From: Verrucomicrobiota bacterium
GTDB lineage: Bacteria > Verrucomicrobiota > Lentisphaeria > JABSQK01 > JAJFLO01
Assembly: GCA_021772635.1 (NCBI GenBank)
Contig: JAJFLP010000113.1
Coordinates: forward strand, 64,813-128,812
Length of the DNA stretch: 64,000 bases
Reading direction: 5' to 3'
A program made the translations under genes and the position numbers. The notes under the pieces are model-generated. The model was given only the letters and a program-made list of their open reading frames with translations, was not told where the DNA came from and searched no databases. Shown in pieces: positions 57,580-64,000 of the stretch. The stretch's first letter is position 1; the number at the start of each line of letters is the position of its first letter.

Positions 57580-58995
57580 ATGATAGAAACACACTCAAAG
57601 GAAGAGTTACTCGGTCGCATTGGTGCCTTGCTCGAGCAGGACTCATGCGACCTTCATACGGGCGAACTACATTCATTGATCAGAGACGTTTTGGATAATC
57701 AGGCTACCTATTTGCGTGCGGCCGAAAAATTTGGGACTCCACAATATCTGTTCGACGAAGCCCGGTTGTTTCAGCAAATTTCGCGTTTCCAGAAAGCGTT
57801 TAATAATTCCGAATATCCAGTGCATACGCACTATGCGTTTAAGGCGAATCCTTCACTCTGTGTTGTTCGTGCTGTTCATAAAGCGGGGATAAACGCTGAT
57901 GTATCAAGCGGTTTGGAACTTGACCTGGCGTTACGGTGCGGTTTTAACCGCATCGTATTTAGCGGGCCGGCTAAAACGGACGTTGAGTTGCGCCTGGCGT
58001 TACAGCATTCAGATCGGGTTACGGTACACCTGGACAGCTTTCGAGAACTTGATCGTCTTGAAATTCTTGCCGCTGAGATGGACCGCACAATCGACGTCGG
58101 AATTCGCTTGAATACCAAGGGACACGGGCTATGGACTAAATTCGGCATCCCGCTCGATACACTTCCTGACCTGGTGCAGCGAGCGCGGACAGCGTCACAT
58201 CTCATGCTTCGCGGTATCCAATTTCATCTAAGCTGGAACCGAAATTCAGAGGGATATGTGCGAACCCTCTGTGACCTGGGGAAGGTCCTTCGCACGGTCG
58301 CGCCCCCTAATGGTTGGCGTTTCATCGATGTCGGTGGCGGCTACTACCCTGAAGACGACGAGGCTGCGTACCCCTGGCTTACGGGTCGAGGTCTTCTATT
58401 GTCGCAAGCCGGAGTCACTTCGGCGGGAAGTCCGCCTGAAGACTGGGATCTACGTTATCTCCTTCATGCGGTGCAACCGATAGAAACCATGGCACAGGAT
58501 ATTTTCGATGCCTTCGATAAACATATTCGAAGCTGGTGTGACGCTGAGTTATGGTTGGAACCCGGAAGATATCTGGTCAACCCCGCGGTCCATCTACTTC
58601 TTGGAGTCGTTGATGTGAAACATTCAGAAATTGCGATTACCGACGGTGGTACAAATCTATTGGGCTGGGAACGCTTAGAAGCGGAGCATTGCCCGTTAAT
58701 TAATTTGTCGCGCCCGGCAGAAACCCAACGCCGTACCAGTGTATATGGAAGTTTATGTACGCCCCACGACTTGTGGGGATATACCTGTTACGCGTCTGAT
58801 ATTCGTGAGGGGGATGTGTTAGTGGTTCCGGCACAGGGTGCGTATGTGCAAACGCTTGCTCAGAGATTCATTAAACCGATCTGTCAGACAATCGGGTTGA
58901 ATTCGCAGGGTGATTTACGACGGATCAACGAGGAAGAATCAGTCGACGACCGATACCCTGAACTGGGGCGGACGTCGGCACCTGGGACGTTATGA
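57580..58995 (+). CDS. Fold-type III PLP decarboxylase (DapDC/ornithine decarboxylase-like)
   Basis: A 471-residue alanine racemase-fold enzyme. THYAFKANPSLCVV holds the PLP Lys near residue 87, GGGYYPED is the phosphate loop, LWLEPGRYLV binds the cofactor, and GSLCTPHDLWG is the C-terminal active-site Cys/Asp loop contributed across the dimer. An N-terminal extension of about 50 residues is unusual for LysA. It would decarboxylate a basic amino acid or diaminopimelate, but it might act on a peptide-bound or N-modified form made by the three ligases upstream. A GTG at 57571 is an alternative start. It follows ligase 3 by 50 bases. Confidence 0.82.
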   Translation: MIETHSKEELLGRIGALLEQDSCDLHTGELHSLIRDVLDNQATYLRAAEKFGTPQYLFDEARLFQQISRFQKAFNNSEYPVHTHYAFKANPSLCVVRAVHKAGINADVSSGLELDLALRCGFNRIVFSGPAKTDVELRLALQHSDRVTVHLDSFRELDRLEILAAEMDRTIDVGIRLNTKGHGLWTKFGIPLDTLPDLVQRARTASHLMLRGIQFHLSWNRNSEGYVRTLCDLGKVLRTVAPPNGWRFIDVGGGYYPEDDEAAYPWLTGRGLLLSQAGVTSAGSPPEDWDLRYLLHAVQPIETMAQDIFDAFDKHIRSWCDAELWLEPGRYLVNPAVHLLLGVVDVKHSEIAITDGGTNLLGWERLEAEHCPLINLSRPAETQRRTSVYGSLCTPHDLWGYTCYASDIREGDVLVVPAQGAYVQTLAQRFIKPICQTIGLNSQGDLRRINEEESVDDRYPELGRTSAPGTL

Positions 58996-59000
58996 GAGTT

Positions 59001-59127
59001 TATACTGTATGCAGTACAATTTCCGGAAGACTTTTAATTTATCAGCTATAGGCTATCGAACGGTATTTCGAACAGCCGTTCTGCTGGCCAGCAGAATGCC
59101 GATTAAAAACTCGAAGGCGTTCGGTAC
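59001..59127 (+). repeat. Repeat B copy 11, with internal hairpin
   Basis: TATACTGTATGCAGTACAAT, then ATCGAACGGTATTTCGAAC, an inserted TTCTGCTGGCCAGCAGAA palindrome also hinted at in copy 3, and CTCGAAGGCGTTCGGTACA. Confidence 0.75.
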
Positions 59128-59264
59128 AACCCAAAAATTAACAGTTTTTCTGTCGAATGGCAGGTCATTGAATATTAAAATGGATTCCATGTCCGAACTG
59201 ATCGGATGAGGACGCATTGTACACCCCCCGTTATATAGTAGGTTGTATTCAGGGCTGTCAAATG

Positions 59265-59331
59265 TGACTTTGAATTTATCAGCTATAAGATACCGAACGG
59301 TATTTTTTAACCGGAAGACGTTCGGTATATA
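59265..59331 (+). repeat. Repeat B copy 12, right part
   Basis: GTGACTTTGAATTTATCAGC, TACCGAACGGTATTTTTTAA and GACGTTCGGTATATA, then repeat D. The GCAAGC arm is missing, as in copy 10. Confidence 0.7.
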
Positions 59332-59374
59332 ATACGGTGCCCTATAAACACAAATAGTAGGTGACCCAATCTTT
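59317..59374 (+). repeat. Repeat D copy 2
   Basis: GACGTTCGGTATATAATACG and the 28 bases identical to copy 1, followed by GGTGACCCAATCTTTCT. It ends 43 bases before the amidohydrolase start. Confidence 0.75.
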
Positions 59375-59416
59375 CTCAGGGACAACTAACGCAGTACAGA
59401 TTTAAGGAATAAAAAA

Positions 59417-60214
59417 ATGAGTCAGAAATCTTATAAAATAACACGAGGTACGGGCCCCATAGTGGTGGCGGCAATTCATGACGGCCATGGGTTGAGAGAC
59501 GAAGTTGCAAAAATAATTGCTCTATCCGATTCCGAACGATTAAGAGAAGAAGATCCCTGCACTGGTGAGTGGACGACCGTGGCGGATACACGGATCATTG
59601 GACTCCGGTCACGATTTGAAGTTGATCTGAACCGGCCGCGGGAGAAAGCCGTCTATCGGATTCCGGCGGACGCTTGGGGGCTTCATGTATGGGAAACAGC
59701 GCCATCTGATGCAGTCGTGGCCGAATCCCTAGGGCAGTACGACGAATTTTACGAGGAAGTTCGAACGGCTCTCGCCAAGCTGCAAAAAGAAAATAAGCAT
59801 GTTGTGGTGTATGATCTCCATACCTATAATCATCGCCGTGACGGTCACGATAAATCACCGGCTGATGCATCGCTCAATCCTGAAGTCAATATAGGAACCG
59901 GCACAATGAATCGCGATCGTTGGGGACCATTGGTTGATCGCTTCATGAGCGACCTGCACGCGTTCGATTTTCAGGGACGTCAATTAGATGTCCGGGAAAA
60001 TGTAAAATTTCAGGGTGGGCAATTCTCCCGTTGGATACATGAACAGTTTCCAGAAACGGTTTGTTCCATAGCCATTGAATTCAAGAAGTTTTTCATGGAT
60101 GAATGGACTGGGGAACCGGATACGGTCCAGGTGAGTGAGATAAAGAAAGCCTTACTTCACACGATTCCAGGAGTGCGGAAGGAAATTGAAAGGTTAGATA
60201 AATCCAATGCCTGA
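59417..60214 (+). CDS. N-formylglutamate amidohydrolase-like protein
   Basis: A 265-residue zinc hydrolase of the HutG/FGase fold. PIVVAAIHDGHGLRDEV holds the first metal ligands, VVVYDLHTYNHRRDG the second set, and IAIEFKKFFMDEWTG the later acidic ligand. HutG cleaves N-formylglutamate in histidine breakdown, but no hut gene is near. Stand-alone relatives beside DUF1704 and GshB-like genes form a recurring set of unknown role. AAGGAATAAAAAA precedes the ATG. It overlaps the DUF1704 gene by eight bases. Confidence 0.83.
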   Translation: MSQKSYKITRGTGPIVVAAIHDGHGLRDEVAKIIALSDSERLREEDPCTGEWTTVADTRIIGLRSRFEVDLNRPREKAVYRIPADAWGLHVWETAPSDAVVAESLGQYDEFYEEVRTALAKLQKENKHVVVYDLHTYNHRRDGHDKSPADASLNPEVNIGTGTMNRDRWGPLVDRFMSDLHAFDFQGRQLDVRENVKFQGGQFSRWIHEQFPETVCSIAIEFKKFFMDEWTGEPDTVQVSEIKKALLHTIPGVRKEIERLDKSNA

Positions 60215-62111
60215 TAAAATATCCAGCATTACAGAAAGCTTTTCCGCTAAGACGATCAATTCTCTCTGCAAACGTTTGTTAGCCAATGACGGACTGACTG
60301 AATCCCTGCCGGGAAACGGGAGTATTCACAATGACCGTCCCCTACCCTTTATCGGCGTTTTTCGTCGCCCCCCGAACAACGGAGATCCGGGAACAGAAAA
60401 ACTAATCTCGGGTGAGGCGTCCTATTTAATCGCTGACTCTCAATTCGACGATTATACACCAACCCTTGTTCGAGCCCTTGCGAAGGAGTTGACCCGGAAA
60501 TTTAATGCCGTCCTTATTGTCGAGATTTGGGCGGCCGATCCTCTTCAGGGTGAGAACAATCACTCCGACGGTGGTTGTCGGCCTGGATTTACTATTCTGA
60601 CGTCCCGCAACCGGCCACCAAGCAAAACCATTGAAGCGTTAGTTAAATCATTGGAAGCAGTAAAGATAAATAAGCAAAAAGCTGAGGTTAAAGTCACTTA
60701 CGGCGAGAACCGTTGTTCGTGTAGAACGACGCCGCTTATCCAGCACAGGGAAGCGCGAAAACTTAATTGTTTTGTTATTGGTATTGAAATCGCCCCGATC
60801 TATCGAGATTCCAAAACCGGCGAGGTATTTCCTGTTTTGCTGCGACTATTTCAACGTCGATTCGCTCATGCCTTACGCCGAGGATTTTTTGAATTCTCCA
60901 GATCACACACGACATTTCGACCGGGAAATTATCTCGCGCTCGGTAAGCGAACGCTTGGAAAGGAGGTGCTGACTATCGATCGAAAACTGGCCGAAATCAG
61001 TAATTCCTTTGATTTCCTATTACAGGCGACTCCGGTGAATATGAAAGATGCCTGGGACTCTTTTGTACGTTTAAGATATAAACGAAAACCCGTCTTCTAT
61101 TATCGCCCGCTACCGATTGATCCGGCATTCGTCAAGTTAAAGCTCTATAAGATAATTCTGGAGCGGGTAGAGGATCCGACCTTAGCACATCTGTTTCGTT
61201 TGAAACGCCGGGAACTGGATCGCCAGTTAACAATGATGGAAGATCTTGAGACCGACAGATTCTTGTTCGGCGGCCTTCAATTATACGGAAAATTGGACGA
61301 TGGATTTATCGATACAGCCAAAAACTTGCTGCTGCGAATTCCGAACGATAAATCCAGTAATTCCGACAAAGGGTCGTTGGATGCCAACGAGTTTGCGCGA
61401 AAGGCTGAGGAGGAGTTCGACTATTACCGCGGGTTATATCCCGGAATGTCCACCCGGATAGAGATTAGAGAGGATATTATCGGGCTGATGGTTTCCCACG
61501 GCAACCTGCTCATCGGACACCAGACCACCATTCCGGCATCGCGAGTCAATGCGCTGCTTGCCCACGAGGTCGGAACCCATGTTTTGACCTGGGTCAACGG
61601 CAAGGTCCAACCATTTCAACAACTCTACACCGGATTGCCGGGTTACGATGAATTGCAGGAAGGCCTTGCGGTGCTGGCAGAATTTTTAGTGGATGGGTTA
61701 AGTGGTTCGCGACTTCGCCTGTTAGCTGCCCGCGTTGTCGCCGCGAACAGCCTGGTTGACGGTTCTTCATTTGTAGACTCGTTTCAAGAATTGGTTGAGA
61801 TTTATCAGTTTGATAAGAAAACAGCCTTTACGGTGACCAGTCGTATTTTTCGTGGCGGCGGATTGATTAAGGACGCTGTATATTTACGTGGTTTAATCAA
61901 AATACTCGAGTACGTAAAAAACGGCGGAAATATTGAACCGTTGTACATTGGAAAAATCGCGGCAGAGCACGTTTTGATGGTCAACGAACTCCGGCTCAGA
62001 AAGGTTCTCGTTCCAGCCCCGTTACGACCACGTTTTCTCGATGACCCTCTGGTAAAAACACGACTGGACAGGGTGCGCAGTGGAATTAGTGTGCTGGATT
62101 TGGTTTCTTAG
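60207..62111 (+). CDS. DUF1704 (MATCAP-like) metallopeptidase with QEGLA motif
   Basis: A 634-residue protein often labelled flavohemoglobin expression-modulating QEGLA motif protein. The zinc site LLAHEVGTHVLTW (HExxxH, His near residue 452) is followed about 30 residues later by DELQEGLAVLAEF with the third ligand Glu. This fold matches the human MATCAP tubulin carboxypeptidase, which removes C-terminal residues. The first 300 residues (SYLIADSQFDDYTP onwards) form a helical and ATP-independent front domain of unknown role. By homology it may trim C-terminal amino acids or release products made by the neighbouring ligases. Confidence 0.85.
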   Translation: MPDKISSITESFSAKTINSLCKRLLANDGLTESLPGNGSIHNDRPLPFIGVFRRPPNNGDPGTEKLISGEASYLIADSQFDDYTPTLVRALAKELTRKFNAVLIVEIWAADPLQGENNHSDGGCRPGFTILTSRNRPPSKTIEALVKSLEAVKINKQKAEVKVTYGENRCSCRTTPLIQHREARKLNCFVIGIEIAPIYRDSKTGEVFPVLLRLFQRRFAHALRRGFFEFSRSHTTFRPGNYLALGKRTLGKEVLTIDRKLAEISNSFDFLLQATPVNMKDAWDSFVRLRYKRKPVFYYRPLPIDPAFVKLKLYKIILERVEDPTLAHLFRLKRRELDRQLTMMEDLETDRFLFGGLQLYGKLDDGFIDTAKNLLLRIPNDKSSNSDKGSLDANEFARKAEEEFDYYRGLYPGMSTRIEIREDIIGLMVSHGNLLIGHQTTIPASRVNALLAHEVGTHVLTWVNGKVQPFQQLYTGLPGYDELQEGLAVLAEFLVDGLSGSRLRLLAARVVAANSLVDGSSFVDSFQELVEIYQFDKKTAFTVTSRIFRGGGLIKDAVYLRGLIKILEYVKNGGNIEPLYIGKIAAEHVLMVNELRLRKVLVPAPLRPRFLDDPLVKTRLDRVRSGISVLDLVS

Positions 62112-62211
62112 TGTTCAAGATATGCTTTTGGGCGGATCCGGTTGCGTTTCAATTTCGTACGCCTACTCGTAATCTTAATCTTAATCGCATTTCACCTTTG
62201 GTTTAAATACC

Positions 62212-62300
62212 ACACTAAAGTGTGAACTCCAACGGCCTGTCCAGCAGAACTCCAGATTACACGGGCGAAGCGCATGTTGGAGTTCACAACTTCAGTTGTG
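62212..62300 (+). repeat. Repeat C unit 1
   Basis: CACACTAAAGTGTG then GAACTCCAAC at the left, GTTGGAGTTCAC and ACAACTTCAGTTGT at the right. The centre CCTGTCCAGCAGAACTCCAG and ACACGGGCGAAGCGCAT is identical in unit 2. Confidence 0.85.
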
Positions 62301-62321
62301 CTGGCTATCCGCTAACGGAAC

Positions 62322-62410
62322 ACTGCTAAAGCAGTGAACTCCAACGACCTGTCCAGCAGAACTCCAGATTACACGGGCGAAGCGCATGTTGGAGTTCACG
62401 CTTCAGCGTG
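62322..62410 (+). repeat. Repeat C unit 2
   Basis: As unit 1, but the terminal hairpins read CACTGCTAAAGCAGTG and CACGCTTCAGCGTG: different stems with the same TAAA and TTCA loops. Confidence 0.85.
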
Positions 62411-62433
62411 GTTTTTAAGTTTCCGGCAAGAAA

Positions 62434-62462
62434 TACCACACTAAAGTGTGAACTCCAACGGC
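62434..62462 (+). repeat. Repeat C unit 3, left end only
   Basis: ACCACACTAAAGTGTGAACT followed by CCAACGGCC, the start of another unit that then breaks off. Confidence 0.75.
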
Positions 62463-62589
62463 CCGAACACATATAAATCCTTAACTTGGTGACATTAGCA
62501 TCAACAGAGGGCAAACAGCCTCGTCGGACTCTCCTCAGGAGTTTCACCGCTCTCCTCTTGAAACATTGAGTAATTTGACTGAGATTTTC

Positions 62590-62665
62590 ACCATGAAGGA
62601 CATGAAGGGCATGAAGTAAAGACTTTTTATATTTTCCCCTTCATGCTCTTCATGTCCTTCATGGT
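62590..62665. repeat. Long palindrome of the CTTCATGTCCTTCATGG type
   Basis: ACCATGAAGGACATGAAGGG and its continuation to 62616 pair with CTTCATGCTCTTCATGTCC and continuation (62639-62665), a 27-base stem with about one mismatch. The loop has a TTTTTATATTTTCCCC stretch. I recall this motif being widespread in environmental bacterial genomes. Confidence 0.8.
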
Positions 62666-62790
62666 TGTAAAGCATTATCCGGTTGGCGGGTTGCTCCCTT
62701 GCACCGCTAATTCAAGGGGCTCCGGGATGATCGAAGCATTGTATTTATCAATTAATCTGCTACCTTGAGTTATCGCCGTTTGCGTATTAA

Positions 62791-62823
62791 CTTCCGCAGT
62801 TCTTCCGCAGTTCTTCCGCAGTT
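62791..62823 (+). repeat. Tandem triplicate of 11 bp
   Basis: CTTCCGCAGTT is repeated three times without change, 54 bases before the GshB-like start codon. Confidence 0.85.
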
Positions 62824-62876
62824 GGGACACTTTCAGCAATGACATATCAACCATAATCACTCAAAGGAACCGTAAA

Positions 62877-63923
62877 ATGAAAATAGGATTCGTCGTAAAT
62901 GATATCAAAACTGAGGAAAGCGGCTATAGCACCACCCGCCTAGGAATGACCGGGATTAATGCGGGGCATGAGGTGTGGGTGATGGGCGTCGGAGATATGG
63001 CGTATGATGTTGATGAGAAAATTCGCGCCAATGCGCGCACTGTTCCCAAGAGTAGTTACAAATTGACGGAAACTTATTTATCGGACTTGCAGGGACCGAA
63101 GGCAAGAGCTGAGCGCATTACGGTCGACGATCTTGATATTCTTATGCTGCGTAATGATCCATCCCAGGACACAGGCTCTCGGTCATGGGCTCAGACATCC
63201 GGTATTAATTTCGGGCGTATCGCCATGCGTCATGGTGTCATTGTACTGAATGATCCGAACGGTCTGGCGAAAGCGATGAATAAAACCTATTTCCAACTTT
63301 TCCCACAGGAAGTCAGGCCCAAAACTGTAATTACGCGTAGTCGGGATGAAATAAAGGCGTTCGTTAAAGAGCAAGGCGGCAATGCGGTGCTTAAACCGTT
63401 GCAAGGATCCGGCGGTGCCGGCGTTTTCCTGGTACGGCCTGAGGATAAGGCTAATCTAAATCAAATGATCGATTCCCTAACTCGCGATGGATATGTTATC
63501 GCGCAGGAGTATTTGCCGGCAGCCGCCGAGGGGGATACGCGACTTTTTCTGATGAACGGCCGGCCACTGCGTTATAAGGGCAAATACGCGGCCTTTAGAA
63601 GAGTGCGATCCGGTGATGATATGCGGAGCAATATCCATGCGGGCGGTAAGTTAAGAGAAGCGGAGATTGGCGAGGAGGCATTACGGCTGGCGAAGATTGT
63701 ACGGCCGAAATTGGTGCAGGATGGGATGTTTCTGGTAGGCCTTGATATTGTCGGTGATAAATTGATGGAAATCAACGTATTCAGTCCAGGGGGTCTCGGC
63801 AGCGCTCAAAAGTTCGAGAAGGTAAATTTCAATAATGCGGTTATTGAGGCTCTTGAGCATAAGGTGGATTGTATGAGTTACTATCACCGAAAATTTGATA
63901 ACGTCGATATGGCGACGTTATAA
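62877..63923 (+). CDS. Glutathione-synthetase-like (GshB/RimK-type) ATP-grasp ligase
   Basis: A 348-residue ATP-grasp ligase. It begins MKIGFVVNDIKTEESGYST, like GshB; LNDPNGLAKAMNKTYFQLF precedes the ATP domain, VLKPLQGSGGAGVFLV holds the ATP Lys/Gly loop near 172, DTRLFLMNGRPL and VGLDIVGDKLMEINVFSPGGL hold the metal ligands. GshB itself joins glycine to gamma-glutamylcysteine, but no GshA is here and the context points elsewhere. It completes the recurrent amidohydrolase-DUF1704-GshB trio, although 765 repeat-filled bases separate it from the other two. Confidence 0.85.
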   Translation: MKIGFVVNDIKTEESGYSTTRLGMTGINAGHEVWVMGVGDMAYDVDEKIRANARTVPKSSYKLTETYLSDLQGPKARAERITVDDLDILMLRNDPSQDTGSRSWAQTSGINFGRIAMRHGVIVLNDPNGLAKAMNKTYFQLFPQEVRPKTVITRSRDEIKAFVKEQGGNAVLKPLQGSGGAGVFLVRPEDKANLNQMIDSLTRDGYVIAQEYLPAAAEGDTRLFLMNGRPLRYKGKYAAFRRVRSGDDMRSNIHAGGKLREAEIGEEALRLAKIVRPKLVQDGMFLVGLDIVGDKLMEINVFSPGGLGSAQKFEKVNFNNAVIEALEHKVDCMSYYHRKFDNVDMATL

Positions 63924-64000
63924 GCAGGCGGATTTCTGTCTACAGAAGTTCACCGACACCGTTTGCAACGAACTTGCGCATTCTGTTCGAGCACAAAAGT

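Larger units (their letters stand above)
58996..59416. other. Intergenic region with repeats B and D
   Basis: 421 bases dividing the ATP-grasp/decarboxylase unit from the amidohydrolase unit. It holds repeat B copies 11 and 12 and repeat D copy 2. The promoter of the second unit probably lies in or after repeat D. Confidence 0.6.
62112..62876. other. Repeat-rich region upstream of the GshB-like gene
   Basis: 765 bases with tandem repeat C units (62212-62462), a long palindrome (62590-62665) and an 11-bp triplicate (62791-62823). No gene is supported. TCAAAGGAACCGTAAA just before 62877 is the ribosome site of the next gene. Confidence 0.6.

Noticed and set aside
62675..62860. 61-codon minus-strand frame containing the 11-bp triplicate
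   Set aside because: It overlaps the tandem repeat and has no recognisable domain. It might be a remnant of a mobile gene, but nothing supports a call.

Overview
The window reads as chromosome of a Gram-negative, probably uncultured bacterium of moderate GC content. Pointers are type IV pilus motor genes, a SecA with an enlarged insertion of the kind seen in FCB/PVC-type bacteria, a CdaA/YbbR c-di-AMP module, a Na+-pumping decarboxylase, RNase Y, a two-Hsp70/DUF2760 locus and many dispersed small repeats. No rRNA or tRNA is visible, so I cannot place it more precisely. The two edges are a cut receiver-domain gene (left) and the end of a glutathione-synthetase-like gene (right).

Layout. 0-9.3 kb, mostly leftward housekeeping genes: a fused double SDR, CoaX, a PhnP-like hydrolase, a zinc-finger membrane protein, a thioredoxin-like protein, a short AlaRS, RecF and DnaN. 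9.3-10.15 kb is an AT-rich gap beside dnaN that could be a replication origin. 10-18.7 kb: SIS isomerase, PilT, PilC, YbbR-CdaA-Hpt, cysteine desulfurase, QueE/QueD. 18.7-22.5 kb: a possible tiny membrane protein, two similar coiled-coil membrane proteins, and a transglutaminase-like/TPR protein. 23-28.4 kb: OadG, OadA, OadB, Nth, Alr. 28.4-29.7 kb: a Y1 (HUH) transposase beside a 182-bp repeat with perfect 17-bp inverted ends. 29.9-38.8 kb: BtuF-like protein, metallo-beta-lactamase/FHA pair, and two Hsp70-like ATPases plus DUF2760. 39.5-49.5 kb: SecA, RarA, 5-FTHF cyclo-ligase, RNase Y, CdsA, PurA. 50-51.8 kb: two exported proteins of unknown function.

51.9-64 kb is an accessory island flanked and split by repeats. 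A structured leader (three hairpins, two terminator-like) precedes a 31-codon ORF with a good ribosome site. Five bases later an operon starts with three different BacD/L-amino-acid-ligase-like ATP-grasp enzymes and a fold-type III PLP decarboxylase. A second unit carries an N-formylglutamate amidohydrolase-like protein, a DUF1704/QEGLA metallopeptidase and a GshB-like ATP-grasp ligase. Together they suggest a pathway that builds, trims and extends a peptide or peptide-like metabolite, possibly on the small encoded peptide. This is the best candidate for an undescribed system in the window.

At least seven small repeat families fill the gaps: A (182 bp, CTAG ends), B (~95 bp, TATA...TATA ends, 12 copies), C (hairpins whose stems covary), D (shared leader block), E (joined to A), and two long inverted-repeat elements. 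The A family probably belongs to the Y1 transposase. Its ends supply the stop codons of two genes.
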